From assembly GCA_904066235.2 (NCBI GenBank), contig CAJFCV020000002.1:5208001-5272000 (forward strand): a DNA stretch of 64,000 nucleotides, given 5' to 3'. Both the position numbers and the translations under genes were made by a program. Under the pieces are notes generated by a model. The model was not told where the DNA came from and searched no databases. It saw nothing but the letters and a program-made list of their open reading frames with translations. The stretch comes from Bursaphelenchus xylophilus. Lineage: Eukaryota > Nematoda > Chromadorea > Rhabditida > Aphelenchoididae. Within the stretch, counting starts at the first letter, position 1, and every line of letters begins with the position of its first letter. Positions 23,031-34,917 of the stretch are shown here, piece after piece.

Positions 23031-23786
23031 TCCCGACGCGGTCCCGACTTCCAAATAGGCCCGGCGGCGCTTTTCTGGAGCATTTATAGAAGTTGTCACC
23101 TCTGATTTGGGCCTTAATTTCCGTACGCGGACAAATATTTAAATTGAAGTCGGCTTTTTTGTTTTTTTCATGCAAAACCAGCGTCTAATCATTGCGCTGG
23201 TGATGTAGAAGGAAAATTGCGTCTGGACAGGTTGAACCCTCCCTTCTAGGGATGAATCAATACCTAGGGTAACATAACATTTGTCAAAATTTTTAAAAAT
23301 TATGGGAGGTTACTGTAGAATAGGTCTAGAGTTATCCATTTAAGAGCTCATTTAAGGTTCGCTTCAAGAAAATTTGCGATAAAATCAGCTTTCCTTACCT
23401 TTATTTTTCTTGATTTTGCTTTTTGTTGCTTTTTCTATCACAAGGTTTGATACATAAATTTTGTAATTTTATTAAACTTAAGACAAAATAACTGTATATA
23501 AACAAAAAATGGACCCGCCAAGCTTGTTTTAAAATCCTTGACTAGCCCGACAACAACGCAGAGATCAAACAGGATTCTAATTGCGATTGGACTCAGAAAA
23601 ATGCTGAGACGAGACTGGGAAAATACATGGGAAATGTTATGGTAATGCTTACAATCAGGGACTCGAAAGCGCGGAAAACTTTCAGAGAGAGGCACCGATT
23701 TTGCCCGAGGCAAAATTAAGGAAATGACAATTCGTCTAAAGCAAACACAAAGGCTCTACAAGCTGCCTTAGACGACATAAAGGGAT

Positions 23787-25389
23787 TTACAATTTATGGG
23801 AAGGGATTTGATCCAAACTGTTGGTGGAAGATCGATAGGAAGGTGGAGGAGAACAATGACGAGGAGGGGGAGGGACCACCTCGAATTGGCCAACCGATAA
23901 AACGGGTGGATTGTAAGGGGCACAGCCTTCGCTGATCGATGGAATCAACGGATGCCGCGACTCTCCCTGAAATGTGGAGAATTATTTCAAAAAATTAATG
24001 TGCATGGGAGCATGTTTGGATGAGAAAACTGATTTGAGACCTACATAATTCCTCTTGTCCTGCTCCTCGTGGGCGCGGGCCATCTGTAAACATCGATTTA
24101 CGGCTTCTGGATCCAGATCTTGACTCTCCCGCGAGGAAAACGGACTCTTGAATCCTCCAAAACAATCACAGAAGCAGGCCCGCATCATCTATAACGAAAT
24201 AAAATTACATCTCGCCACATTACATACGCCAAGGTCGGGTAATTACATAATCGCCGATTAAAAAAGTAATGTCCAAGAAAATGAGCCAAGGAATGCTTTT
24301 TAAATAATGCCCGCCGGTTTCGAATGAAATTGGAATCGACATGAGATTGGGACTCGCGTGAACAGGTGAGGCCAAGGGCCGCGAAGGCGGGCATTACAAC
24401 GAAACGGGGACGTAAGAAGTTGCATAAATGATGTTACGTTCATCCTCCGATCGGGCTCATAGAATGTCCTGCTAAAATGGCGGAAACAATTCACCCTCAG
24501 GCAATCCGAACGGGCTCTCCGATTGAGAATGAGCGAGGACTAGTCCATTGTTCGCGGCCCAGTTTCACAAAAAACAAACAAAACCGCGATGAAATCCCTC
24601 CAGAAACAATGGATTTCAGGGGGGATGTGAGGGTGGGGAACGACCACCAGCACGTCCTCTCAACGTGCCTCTTTCGGACATTCCATGCGCCCATTTTTCC
24701 GTTTTTTGCGACGGGAACGAGAAACGGCCAAAAAACGAAAAGAAAGAGCCGAAAATACGAAAAGAAGCCCTGCGGGCATTAATGGACATCAGGGACTGGC
24801 GATTCCATTCCTCCAGATAACTGCCTCTAATTAGTCAATGCCCGCAGGTATCTCGCACCCTTAAGACCTCGCGCCAGCTGTAATAATCGGCCTTTTTTTG
24901 TAATTTAAAATTTAAAGCCCTGAGGGCACTAAGCGAAGAGGAGTGAGTTATGAACTTGCCCAGCGTTTTTTTGTCTAATCCAACGCTTGAAAGGAAATGA
25001 GGAGAGTCGCAGCACAAAAGAACACAGACGCCCTGCATTTACTCAAAAGATTACAAATAAAACTATCAGTAAATAACAAGAGAATCGTACAATTTGAGGA
25101 TTGGGTCGGGTTACAGGACATGCGAATGTACACTAAGGGCCGGGATATCGAGTTCTTTTATGCAATTCACATCAATAGAAGCGGCCAGTAACCTATTATA
25201 ATACAATATAAATAGCTTACTAAAGAGATACTTGACATAAGATACGAAGGTTAACCATCTAATGTAAAATCCACAACCTACCATAAACACAGCAGCCATC
25301 GCAGCCATCAAACACATCAACATCAGCATGACCACGGCAAACGGATTGCCATTAGTCGTGTTGTGAATCGCCGCAATCGTCGAATTCAT
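23787..25389 (-). CDS. small single-pass membrane protein with PPxY motif (143 aa)
   Basis: Three exons: 25282-25389, 24045-24188, 23787-23966, all phase 0, 432 nt. The N-terminus is short and extracellular with a possible N-glycosylation site (NTTNG at about residue 10). A strongly hydrophobic segment follows (VVMLMLMCLMAAMAAVFM, residues about 19-36), then a cysteine-rich juxtamembrane stretch (RACFCDCFGGF) that could be palmitoylated, and a proline-rich tail with PPPSY, a PPxY-type WW-domain ligand. The layout resembles the membrane and cytoplasmic part of Shisa-like adaptors, without their cysteine-rich ectodomain, but I cannot assign a family. The long introns make the exon links less certain than the single exons. 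The tail reading frame is supported by splice phase. Confidence 0.65.
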
Positions 25390-25849
25390 GGTGAGTTTGA
25401 GACTAATAGGGGCGTTTAAATGACATGCGCTTCCGAAATGTTTGCGTGGACACCTGAAGAGACAAAAGGAGTACAAAACCCGCTGTCCCAACGAACGGAT
25501 TAGAACGGCCGAAACGGAAAACTGAAGAATTCGGAGAGAAATGCGAGGATTTTGGGGGCCCGGAGGGTTTGATAACATTATTGCGTAATTGGATGACATT
25601 TCGCAAGGTTTCAAGTAGGATTTTTTAAAAGATGCAGTAAATAATTATATGCTTAAAGGTCCTTAAAATTGATGAGAAAAATCCGAAATATATCTCAAAA
25701 AATATCTGGATTACTCAGAGTTGACAAGATTTCGTAACTCCTAACACATGTTCGACAGACCTCAAAATCCCGTCTAGCCTCAATCAAAACTCCTTCACAA
25801 TGTGGCCGTTCCGACGCTCACGTCCCGCCGTGAAACCCCCTGGCATCGA

Positions 25850-26779
25850 TTAAATTCGTTTCTTTTCCCGTCTTTTTACGACCAGAAAAACATGGCATAA
25901 AAAATATAAAACCCCGAATGCCGCTTTCTCCGTTTGTTTTTTTCGGCCCTCAGGCTTTGCGACAGACCTGCATTTCAGAGTTCCGTGGCCGACGTCAAAC
26001 AGCTTCTGGTCGGCATTGCTGCTGAATGTGAGGTTGTAGAGATCGCAAGAATCCAGCTGGATGTCTGCATTCAAGGGTATCAGTGTGGCCAGGCCAGGGT
26101 TTTCGGCCAAGAGTTCCGGGTGAATGGAGGCGTTCAAAAGCGAGCCTGATAATAATATTGAATATGATGTCTTAGAGGTTCTTTGAAAAAAAATCATGTA
26201 ACTTTTTTTGATTTTTTGCCAGCAGAATGACGGACTTTTTAGTTTTTTTTCCGAAAATAAGTATTCTGAGATGTGTTTATTTCTGGGCAAGTCACATGTT
26301 TTTGGCCATCTCATACAACAGGAGTGATCTATAATCTAGGGCATGACAAACATGCATCTTCATTAGGGCTTAGTTATTATAGTTGTACCGATGCAAAGAA
26401 AACCAAAAATTTATACGAAAGGTAATTACACAATTCAAAGCAAAAATATTCGAAAATACAGTAACCAAAACAAATTTTTGCAAAGATAAAATTTGTTGTG
26501 TCTAAATTCAAAAAAAATTTTTTTTAATCTTATAAATTCAAGTGATCACGTTTGCGCTTGATATTATGATATTTTCTAATATGAATCTTCTCTAAAAACT
26601 ACAGCTAAGTGACTAGTACCCCTCAAATCACCTGAAGAATCGACGGCAATCCAATCCGTGGGGTCCAGCATATTGCTCATGTCCAACTTGCCATCTGTTT
26701 CGTTCGTTCCGGGCCCATAGTCGATAAACGGAACACCTCCATAACAACATAATATCAACAAATGTTTGAGATTCTCCAT
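25850..26779 (-). CDS. uncharacterised small protein (about 147 aa)
   Basis: Two exons, 26632-26779 and 25850-26145, join in phase 1 through GTGATT and TTATCAG. The first begins with ATG directly after an acceptor TTGCAG, so it is either a trans-spliced start or an internal exon. The protein has a moderately hydrophobic start (MENLKHLLILCC), a segment reading MLDPTDWIAVDSSG, a region with possible N-glycosylation (LLNASIHPE, YNLTF) and two cysteines, then a C-terminal hydrophobic stretch (FGVLYFLCHVFLVV) with basic residues after it, which could be a membrane anchor or unspliced intron. No family is recognised. A second frame is also open across the first exon, which lowers confidence in the start. 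Confidence 0.42.
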
Positions 26780-29298
26780 CTGCAACGTAACCGATTACAA
26801 TTACAATCAAAGAATAAACGCGGCGCTTAAATATGGACATGCTCTAGGAAGGCCAAGGTTTCCGATATGAGGAGGCGGGATAATCTCATTCCAATTTGAA
26901 TTAGAATTCAGAATGGGCCTCACAATCGGAGAATAGAGTGCCTCCGGCTATTTTAGGACTCCTACATTTGTAAGATTGCAGCGAAAAATTGTAACATTGG
27001 AGGGCGTGGGAAAACTTTAACAAACAGGAAAAGAAATAAATGGAAATGTCACAAATTGCGTAATAACTAGTTCAAGATTGCGCATGGAGTGAATGCAAAT
27101 GTTTCTTGCGTGCTATAGCGAGATGGCGTTTAGAAAATGGTGTGTTAAACATAAGTATGTAACTGGACTTACTCGAGGCAGTAAGATTTTTAAAGTTTAA
27201 ATTGCAAAAAAGCTAATCTTATAGTTTTTTATGCTGATTTTAGCTACATGAAAAAAAATCTAAAGGCCCCAAAAAATCTCGTTTTTATTTCTGAAGATAT
27301 CACAGTGGAACTCTACATATAAACTCGGTTTTCAAATCGGATAGGATGACAATAAAATTTAAATAACTTTTGGGCTATTGGATGACAAGCAAGCCTTTGC
27401 AAAAATCATAATCCAATTCATCGACCAAAAACCAACTCCCCTCGTCGCTGAACTATGCCTCAACGCCGATCCAACCGGTGGTAAGCCGGCTCGACACATT
27501 TCCTGGCCCAAAAAACCCTTCTTTCCGCCGTCTAATTCCCCAAGGCGATTTACAAACGTGAGAAAAAAGAGACACTAGAGGAAGGATAGAACCTGGAGGA
27601 ACCGGCGCCGGCCATAATATTGGCCATTAGACGTCTTCAAATCGTAATAAAGGCTGAGAACAATGTAAAACCAAAGTAGAAAATATTTGTGGAGAGTAAA
27701 AACATTTACTCCAAATGTCAAGAATTTTGGAGTAAAATTAACTCAGATTTCAAAGAAGAATATTGAAATCTGATACTTTAACACACGCGGCAATGTCAGG
27801 TTCGGTTTTTTTGGAGAATGACACAAAATTAAAATTTTTATTAAACAAATTTGACGACCTTTCTGTCATTCAAAAAATTCAACAAAAAATCTCATTTTCT
27901 CTGAATGTGCTCACAAATGGCGTACACGAACGCAATACCTGTTTTCATCAACATATTATTTTGCAAAGTTCGAAAAACATCTCGATCCCCTGAGGCCAAA
28001 AGAAAAGAACTGGCGGAAATTAAGCTCCGGTCATCTGCCATTCACCGAGCCCAGAGGAAGAAGAAAAGGGGAAACTTCATCTACTGGTTTGATGCATAAA
28101 CAATGTGCGGGTCCTTCCAAAAAACCGCTCTGTCCAGAGCATCCCTCAGGGCACCTGAGCGTCCCTTGAAGTGACCCTAATTACTCGTCCAACCCAATCA
28201 GACGGCGGACGCGGAAAGACGCGGCGAAAACAGCGGAATGCAAAACGAAAAAACCAAAGTAACCATTGCATGTTCAGATGTGGAAAAAGTACGAAATGCT
28301 TGCAATTGGACGGCCTGAAGAGGTCCACGAAAGACAATGGTCTCGATTAAAATAAGTGCTCAGAACGCCTCTCCGTCCTTCTTTTTGGAGCACCGTGCCC
28401 TAGGGCCCTAAGGAATTGGGGGCAACGAGGAGATTGTCCCCCGAAAAATGCCCTACTATCTCTGACATTAGACTAATAGACCCTTGTCTTCCCGAGTTTA
28501 TGGCCAAAACTGAATGTTCAAATTTCGGAGGCTCTATGGTGATGGTGCTGAATTAGAGCCTCTGCTCTAAAATCATCCCTTTCCGTGCTATATATGTTTT
28601 CGCGAAACCCCCGAAACCAAGCACATTCTACGTTATGAGATCACATTGAATGTCATAACATGTACAAGATGTCCACGTTCACCCCGTTTCGCGAGAATAG
28701 CCCGCAGACAAACAATGTCCGGTCGGAAACGCGCGGGGATTGACTGGCACCTGGGGGTCGCGCGTTCCTTCAGAATGACCTGGGGGTCAAATCCGAAGAG
28801 GTCGATGGGTGGAATGAGGAGAACAAGGAGGAGGAACAAGAGGCCCGATCCGAGACAAAGCCAAGAGTTTTTTGGGTCGTCCACGCACCGTTCTGTAATC
28901 GAATACTGGTGGGAGAAGGGCGAGGCGGTGAAGATGTCCGATAAAGCTTCACTAACAAAATTTATGAGATATTTATGAACAACAAGTCCGAACAACTCTG
29001 AAGCGGGTCCTTATTAATGAATAATCGGGGCTCCTTCAAGTCTATCGGCGAATTCTTGGTAGGGTGCATTCTCAGTATTCATTATCGGTTATCCTTTCTT
29101 TCCTCTTTCCAATTCGTTGTACAAAAAAAAAATAGATTTTTATGCATCTGTACTCGATGCATCGATAAATAATATCAAGGAATCGAATACAAGACAGCAA
29201 ACCCTTTTTTTGAGTTACGTTTATCAACTTTAAGATGTGAAGCTTCAGAATTAACAAAAAACGGTAAAACAAGATGTTATTTAGGAGCATGAGGAGAG
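26780..29298. other. gene-poor interval
   Basis: About 2.5 kb between the BRF1 3' end and the small gene above. Open frames on both strands at 28633-28995 overlap each other; neither shows a domain or clear splice signals. A CCTCAGGGC copy lies at 28144-28152. No RNA gene or transposon ends were recognised. Confidence 0.4.
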
Positions 29299-31575
29299 TC
29301 ATCGCGCCGTGGGGCCTTTGGGTCGGATCATGTCTAAAGTAAAGTGTTAGAACATTTGCAGGCACAAAAAAAACTTACTTCGTCTGTACCTGCTTTGAGT
29401 AGGCTTGGATGGGGCTTGTTTAGGCGCTGGGGCAGGGGTTGGTTCCTTTTCGGTGGTATTCTCTTCGACCTGAGGTTGCGAATCCGTATTGGGAGGGTCT
29501 TCAGATGTTGGTGTGTTTGTGCAGGGAGTATTAGAGGCCACGGATTCAGTGTGAGTACTTGATAATGAATCCATTGATCGATTATTTACCTCCAATTTGG
29601 TGACCACGGACAAAGGAGCCTCTGTATTTGGTGGGGTTAATGCCTCAATCTCTTTCAAGATGTCATAATTGATCTTGTTGGACAGTTTCTTCTCTTGAAT
29701 AACTTGTAACATGGCTTCGGTGTGATTGGAGGCGTTGATGGGGAGTTTTTTGTTGACAACTTTCCGTTTTTTCTTCGGATTCTCCCGTTCTCGTTCTTCC
29801 TCTTCTAACCGGGCTAATCGTCTAAAATAGGCCGATAAAATTCAAACTCAACATTTAAATCACCCACATAAAGACAAAAACAACTCACTTTCTCTCCATT
29901 TCCTCCAAGTGGATTCCATTCCGCATCATCCACACCTCGCTTTTCAACTCAGCCTCTTCATTCGACAAGATATAAGACTCAATTTCATCGTCATCAATAC
30001 CATCCAGATCCAGCTCGCCATTATCATTTTCTACCGGGGTTTGGGCTGAAGTTGACGGGACGGATTCGGAAATGATACCGAGAGAACGCAACGAGGGCCC
30101 TTGACGAGATTGGAAGTCGCTAAAACAATATAAATATTATTTTCTTCCTTACTCAAACGACATTTCGCTATCTTCTGCCATTTTATAGACCGTATCCAGC
30201 AATTCAGATTGGATTACAGTGGCAGCGTTGGACAACTCGGGAACCGAGGCATCTTTGAACTCTCCAACAACGTATTTGGCATAGGGAGATCGTTTCATCT
30301 TTTGTTTTAAGGCTTCTTCCACTTCTTTATGTATATTGTCAAACTGTAAATATAATTACCATAAAAAAATAAAAAAAAACAATCTAAACCAAATAATAAC
30401 CGACTAACATCCTTAGTGACAGCTTCAGCCCTCATTTCTTCTTCTTGTTTCTTGGCCATTTCCTTTGTTTTCATCTTGGCCGCTTGGAATGAAGGGGGAT
30501 CTTGACTCTCTTCCAGATCAACAACATGGAATTCATCTATGGTCAAACTTCCAGAAGGAGTGCTAGCAAATTCATCGAGTCTTTTTCTGACCACAGTCTC
30601 ACTAATATGAACCACTCGAACAATATCAGCGATGCTCCGATTCACGTTCAAAGCTCGGCAAGCCAAGAGAAGAGCAGCTCCACAGATTCCAGTGGGTCGT
30701 CGTCCTGTAGACATCCAATCTCGCTTCATCCTTTGAACAATTCTTGTTGCTAACGACACAATCTGAATAAATTTACCTTACTTTATCTTTCCCGACGGAT
30801 TTAAAACTCTAATTCGAATATAAAACTTACTTCTTTCTGCTTTTCCTTGAGGTCCAAAATGATTGCGAATCGAAGGACATATAAACAGGGGTCAGTAGTA
30901 GGTAGATTAATCTTTAGAGATCGAGTTAAAAAGTTGAGTGTTCTTCCCAGATCGAAAACATTAACTTGAGTGACATCGGAGAAGTCCAATAATAAGTGCG
31001 ACGTATTCTCTAAGCGGCACGTCATGTAAAGACAAGCCGCAACCACATGAGACCTTACTCTTCCACGAGTGAAATTGCGAGAGACACACATTTTGAAAAA
31101 ATTGTAGGCAGTATTCACGCAATGGTTGTTGATTCGAAGCTGACTGGCAACCTAAAGACATAAACGAAATAAGAAATCTATTTACCTCTTGAATGAGCTT
31201 CTTCCCCTTGTAGAACGTGAGTTCTCGAGATTCAGACTTGACCACTCCGGGAACTCCGCCAATTCCGCCACCAGAACGCTCACTACTGACGAATTGACCT
31301 GAAAGATTAAAAATTGATCGAAATCTTCATCTAAAAAGCCAAAAAGCAAAGAAATCTTTACACAACGTCGCCTCACTTTGCCTCTAATTAATCGGAGACT
31401 CACCAATAACTTCATGTCCACCACCACTAGTTTCCTGAAACTGGACATCAGAAACGATCCTCGATTCCTCCAAAACAGTACCGCAATTCATACAGGTCGC
31501 ATCTCCACGAGATGGGTCTTCATCAATTTCTGAAGAACTGCAGAATGGACAAGTCCGACCCATGCTTGCTCCCAA
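29299..31575 (-). CDS. brf-1: TFIIIB subunit BRF1 (TFIIB-related factor)
   Basis: RNA polymerase III initiation factor that bridges TBP, TFIIIC and the polymerase at tRNA and 5S genes. Exons: 31404-31575, 31186-31298, 30831-31151, 30409-30762, 30153-30343, 29889-30119, 29379-29821, 29299-29333; 1860 nt, 619 aa. Seen: an N-terminal zinc ribbon (CPFC...CMNC) with DPSRGDATCMNCGTVLEES and IVSDVQF, the Gly-rich linker (ERSGGGIGG), two cyclin folds (first around NNHCVNTAYNFFK and RSHVVAACLYMTCR, second around RPTGICGAALLLACRALN), and a long charged C-terminal region with NNEVWMM-like TBP-binding homology (SEVWMMRNGIHLEEMERK). Length and domain order match BRF1 rather than TFIIB. The final coding exon is only 35 nt. 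The start ATG gives a complete zinc ribbon. Confidence 0.95.
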
Positions 31576-31785
31576 GATATCTAAAAATTAAACAAAAATA
31601 AAATAGAAGAGCGGGAATGCTGCAATCGGCAACAACGATATCAAAAACTGCATGTTGTAAAAGTAGTTTTTTTCCACATAATATAAAACAGCATCAAAAA
31701 ATTCCCAAAAATTTACCAAAGGAAAGAAAATCGAAAGTGCAAGAGTTGACTCAAGAGACAACTGTTTCTCTGGATGCATTGCTCT

Positions 31786-32255
31786 CAGGGGTGGTCAGCG
31801 GGCCGGGCTGGCCCGGCCCGGCCCGGGCCGGCCCGGCCCGGCCCAAACGGGCCGGCCGGCCTCAAAAATGGAAATTGACAAACGGGCCGGGCCCGTCACG
31901 GGCCGGGCCGGGCCGGGCCGCGGGCCTGGGGTTTTTTCCGGCCCGGCCCGGCCCGTCTAAAATACAATGCCAAACCGTTGGCATTCATTGTTTTCGCGCC
32001 GGGAAAATTAATTGATGTTGTTATAGTTGCTGTTTTTCAAGTTCTAAAACGTTTACAAGTCTATAGTTCAATTATAGAACCACAAAACTATCACATTGAT
32101 CCTTTACTAGCTAGATCAACGCCTTTTTTGCCTCAGTTTAGATCCCGAGCCTGGGCGCAGTTCGCAGAACCCTCTATAGACGGGCCTGGAAAAAGACTAG
32201 ACGGGCCGGGCCGCGGGCCGAAAATCGGAAAAATAGGGCCCGCTGACCACCCCTG
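31786..32255. mobile_element. hAT-like non-autonomous DNA transposon (470 bp)
   Basis: The ends are perfect inverted copies of CAGGGGTGGTCAGCGGGCC and the element is flanked by the 8-bp direct repeat ATTGCTCT (31778-31785 and 32256-32263). A CAGGGGTGG-type terminus with an 8-bp target duplication is diagnostic of the hAT superfamily. Both subterminal regions are packed with GGGCC/GGCCC repeats, while the middle (about 31960-32150) is ordinary AT-rich sequence. There is no transposase, so it must have been moved in trans. The intact ends and target duplication suggest a recent insertion. Confidence 0.92.
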
Positions 32256-32446
32256 ATTGCTCTTGATCCAGGATACAAAAAGTTTCTTGGCTAAAGCGAT
32301 TTCTGGCCCATTTTTTTGCCCGAAAGAGCAAGTAGACTGCACACCAGCCCTGGGACTGGTAATTTTACGTGTTACTACTCGGACGGGTCGAGGCTATACG
32401 GGGCCTCGCCTGGGCGGTCCTTACGGGATAGGCAAAGCCTTGGGCA

Positions 32447-32651
32447 CCCGGGCCCGTTTATGCCCGTCTTACTTATCCCGCGCTTTTTTCTGAGTAACCG
32501 GTTGGTTTTGAAACTTCGGCTAGCCCTAGGTTTAGAAGGGTGCTGACCCTTAAAAATGTTATCAGATTTTTGATATCTCTTCTCCAAAACGAGATATCGC
32601 AATTGCGGGAAAAGTAAGACGGGCCGAAACGGGCCCGGGTGGCCACCCCTG
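32447..32651. mobile_element. second hAT-like element with truncated left end (about 205 bp)
   Basis: The right end reads inward as CAGGGGTGGCCACCCGGGCC, related to the first element. Its next 35 or so bases match, inverted, the sequence from 32447 (CCCGGGCCCGTTT...), with a few mismatches. The 8-mer CTTGGGCA flanks both sides (32439-32446 and 32652-32659), as a hAT target duplication would. The left copy lacks the outer 12 bases of the terminal repeat, so the element should be immobile. No coding capacity. Confidence 0.7.
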
Positions 32652-33065
32652 CTTGGGCACGGCGATTTGTCTTGGCAGATAAAAATCAAAGTGCCGGGAC
32701 CCGTCAACTAAGAAAAAAGTAACCAGAAAAATTAACATGATTTTTGAAATCAGCACCATCAAAAACCCCTAAATCCAGTATAAGCAGAAAAATTCAAAAA
32801 CAACTTTTTGACAGTACCACTTACGAAAAATAGTAAAGATCACAAAAAACACATTTTGCAAACATGTAGGGGTGTTGTGGATATTTGCAAGGATTTCGGA
32901 AATTGCCAATTATGGCACGTTTTAAAGGACGGACACGAAAATTATTTATTCCCCGGGACCCGGACACCAAGGTACTCGCCTACCTGGTAAGGACATGCTT
33001 CCGCATTCTACACATTAGGAACTTTCATTTTTTTAAATGTTTATTTTACATTACAGTGCGCAAAA

Positions 33066-34455
33066 CTATTTCCTTTTTGGTACTTGAGCGATGAATGGAG
33101 CTCTAAACGACCCCAGATACAGGTACTTGTCGTCATCACTGACTTGAGATACATCAGCGATCACCTTTCCTTCTGGATCGTGATATGACTTTATGATATC
33201 TCCTTTGTGATTTAGCTCAACTACCAGTCCATAATGGGCATGAATCTTGCCGAAGAGAGTGACTAATGTCCGCTCTGGGATCACACTCATGATGATACTT
33301 CGAATCCAGGGATATGGCCCAATCAGATCAACGAAATTGAGCTGACCTGGTTTCCGGGGATTGGCCAGACCGACGTAGAAAGTTCCTTGTTTGGAAAGAC
33401 GGATGTTATCTGGTAGACCAGGAAGATTGTTGGCAAAAACTTCAACTTCTCCCACCTTCTCTCCTTTGATGTAAAGCCTACAAACAATTGTATTACCAAC
33501 ATTTTATCAGGTGTTACCGTAAGATCCTAGCCATGGTACATTCGGAAATGATCACGGAATCTTTGTTGGGATGGAGTTGAACTCCATTGGGGAACCGGAG
33601 CCCATAAAGCAGAATTTTTGCTTTGCCAGTGGACACTTTGACTTCAATTACACGTCCATCTGGGGCATTTGCGAGGACCACATGGAAGAACTGACGACGT
33701 CCATATTTGGTCGAAGAGTCGGTCACAATGATTGTATCCTCGTCAACAACGTCTAGATCATTCAAGAACTTCGAGGCGTATCCTCCAACTACTGTCTTGG
33801 AGGAGAAAATTAATTTAGATTCACCTGAAATCATCAACATCACCAATAATTTGAATACTTTAGGAAATTACTTATTAATGAGACCTACTCTTAGCGACGT
33901 TTACTGTATATATCCCATGGTAAGTGTCCGCAACAACCAAGAGGTCTTTGTTAAATCTTCTGATGCCCAAAGGTCTTCCACAAACAGGTTCTGTGTCGTA
34001 AGTTGCACAAGTTGAGAGAGGATGGTTGAGATAAATGGTCTTTTTGATCTGCCCGTTCACTATCTGAAGCACCTTTCCATCCCAAGTTCCAGTATATAAG
34101 GTGTCCCCTTCCACTAAAATACTCTCAGGTCCCAGGATCTTCCCTTTCAAAATCAGGTTCGCATTCTGGAGGTCTTTATTTGGCGTCAAAGGACCCGTGA
34201 ACTCAGGAGGAGAAGGAAATCTTAAAGGGGATGCTTATCATTGTTGTTGCTGACATCAAAAGCTCTACTTCCAACACCTTGGCTAACTTACGAGTATTTG
34301 TGGGCACTGAAATCAATGTTGAAATTCCAGAACAATATGGCCGAAGTCGCGACAAGACCGGCAAAGACGTAATTACTGAAACCAAGGCCACGTTATCAAA
34401 TTACCATTCCAGAAACAAAGATTATTATATTTACAAAAGCATACCAAGAACCCAT
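33066..34455 (-). CDS. APMAP/strictosidine synthase-like membrane protein
   Basis: Six-bladed beta-propeller of the adipocyte plasma membrane-associated protein family, 381 aa. Exons: 34445-34455, 34292-34375, 33889-34220, 33518-33824, 33066-33477 (1146 nt). After a tiny first exon (MGSC) comes a signal-anchor segment (NYVFAGLVATSAILFW), so the propeller faces the lumen or outside. Family marks: GPESILVEGDTLYTGTWDGKV, CGRPLGIRRF, DTYHGIY, FLNDLDVV followed by DSSTKYGRRQFF, RFPNGVQL, NLPGLPDNIR. The catalytic glutamate of true strictosidine synthase is not expected in this group; arylesterase-like activity has been reported for APMAP in animals, but the substrate here is unknown. It is divergently arranged with the succinyl-CoA ligase gene across a 462-bp gap. 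Confidence 0.9.
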
Positions 34456-34917
34456 CGAAAGGAACACTTGTTTGGGAGACGGAGTGGAGGGGAATGAAGG
34501 TCAGCCGATCTGCCGGCCTTCTTTTGTAAGAGCGCCTTTAAAGCGGCGTCATATTACTGTGGTCCGACTGATAACGGCGCCATAAAAAACGTCTAAGCCG
34601 ATTGTTGCGACTGTTCTAGTTGTGTGTTCGTCTGTGATCTGTAAGTAAAGTTCTTCTTTATATTACTTCCAATACAATTGATTACATTTTTTCGCAAACT
34701 ACACCTTTTCCATAGCGTTTACGGAAAACTTTTATTCCAGAATTCTACTATTTTTTGTCGTCGTATAACATGTCTCCCGACGTTTTCCAAAAATATAAGT
34801 TCAACCTGCGCCCGGTCGTTCTATTTTTCTGGTTTTTGTTCGACAGCTTGAGGCTCGTATTTCGAGGAACACCTTCAACCCTCGTCTGGGCTTTGTTTGC
34901 ACTAAATAAAGTTGAAG
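34456..34917. promoter_or_regulatory. shared divergent upstream region
   Basis: 462 bp between the start codons of the APMAP-like gene (minus) and the succinyl-CoA ligase alpha gene (plus). It must hold both promoters. A GTAAGTAAAG donor-like site near 34641 and a TTATTCCAG acceptor-like site near 34740 could bound a 5' untranslated intron of the plus-strand gene. No specific factor site is recognised. Confidence 0.45.

Larger units (their letters stand above)
31576..33065. other. interval between APMAP-like gene and BRF1, occupied by transposon insertions
   Basis: About 1.5 kb. It holds two hAT-like non-autonomous insertions (31786-32255 and 32447-32651, listed separately). The sequence flanking the second also contains GGGCC-rich pieces and may be remnants of related elements. 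No gene is supported; open frames here are translations of the GC-rich repeats. Confidence 0.6.

Noticed and set aside
28633..28995. Overlapping open frames on both strands, one with a hydrophobic LLFLLLVLLIPP stretch
   Set aside because: Frames shadow each other, no splice-consistent exons or known domain; left as intergenic.
31617..32015. 132-codon Gly/Pro/Arg-rich frame
   Set aside because: It translates the GGCCC repeats of the hAT element arm; no start context, domain or splice support.
32375..32707. 110-codon minus-strand frame
   Set aside because: Runs across the second hAT-like element and its flanks; repeat-derived.
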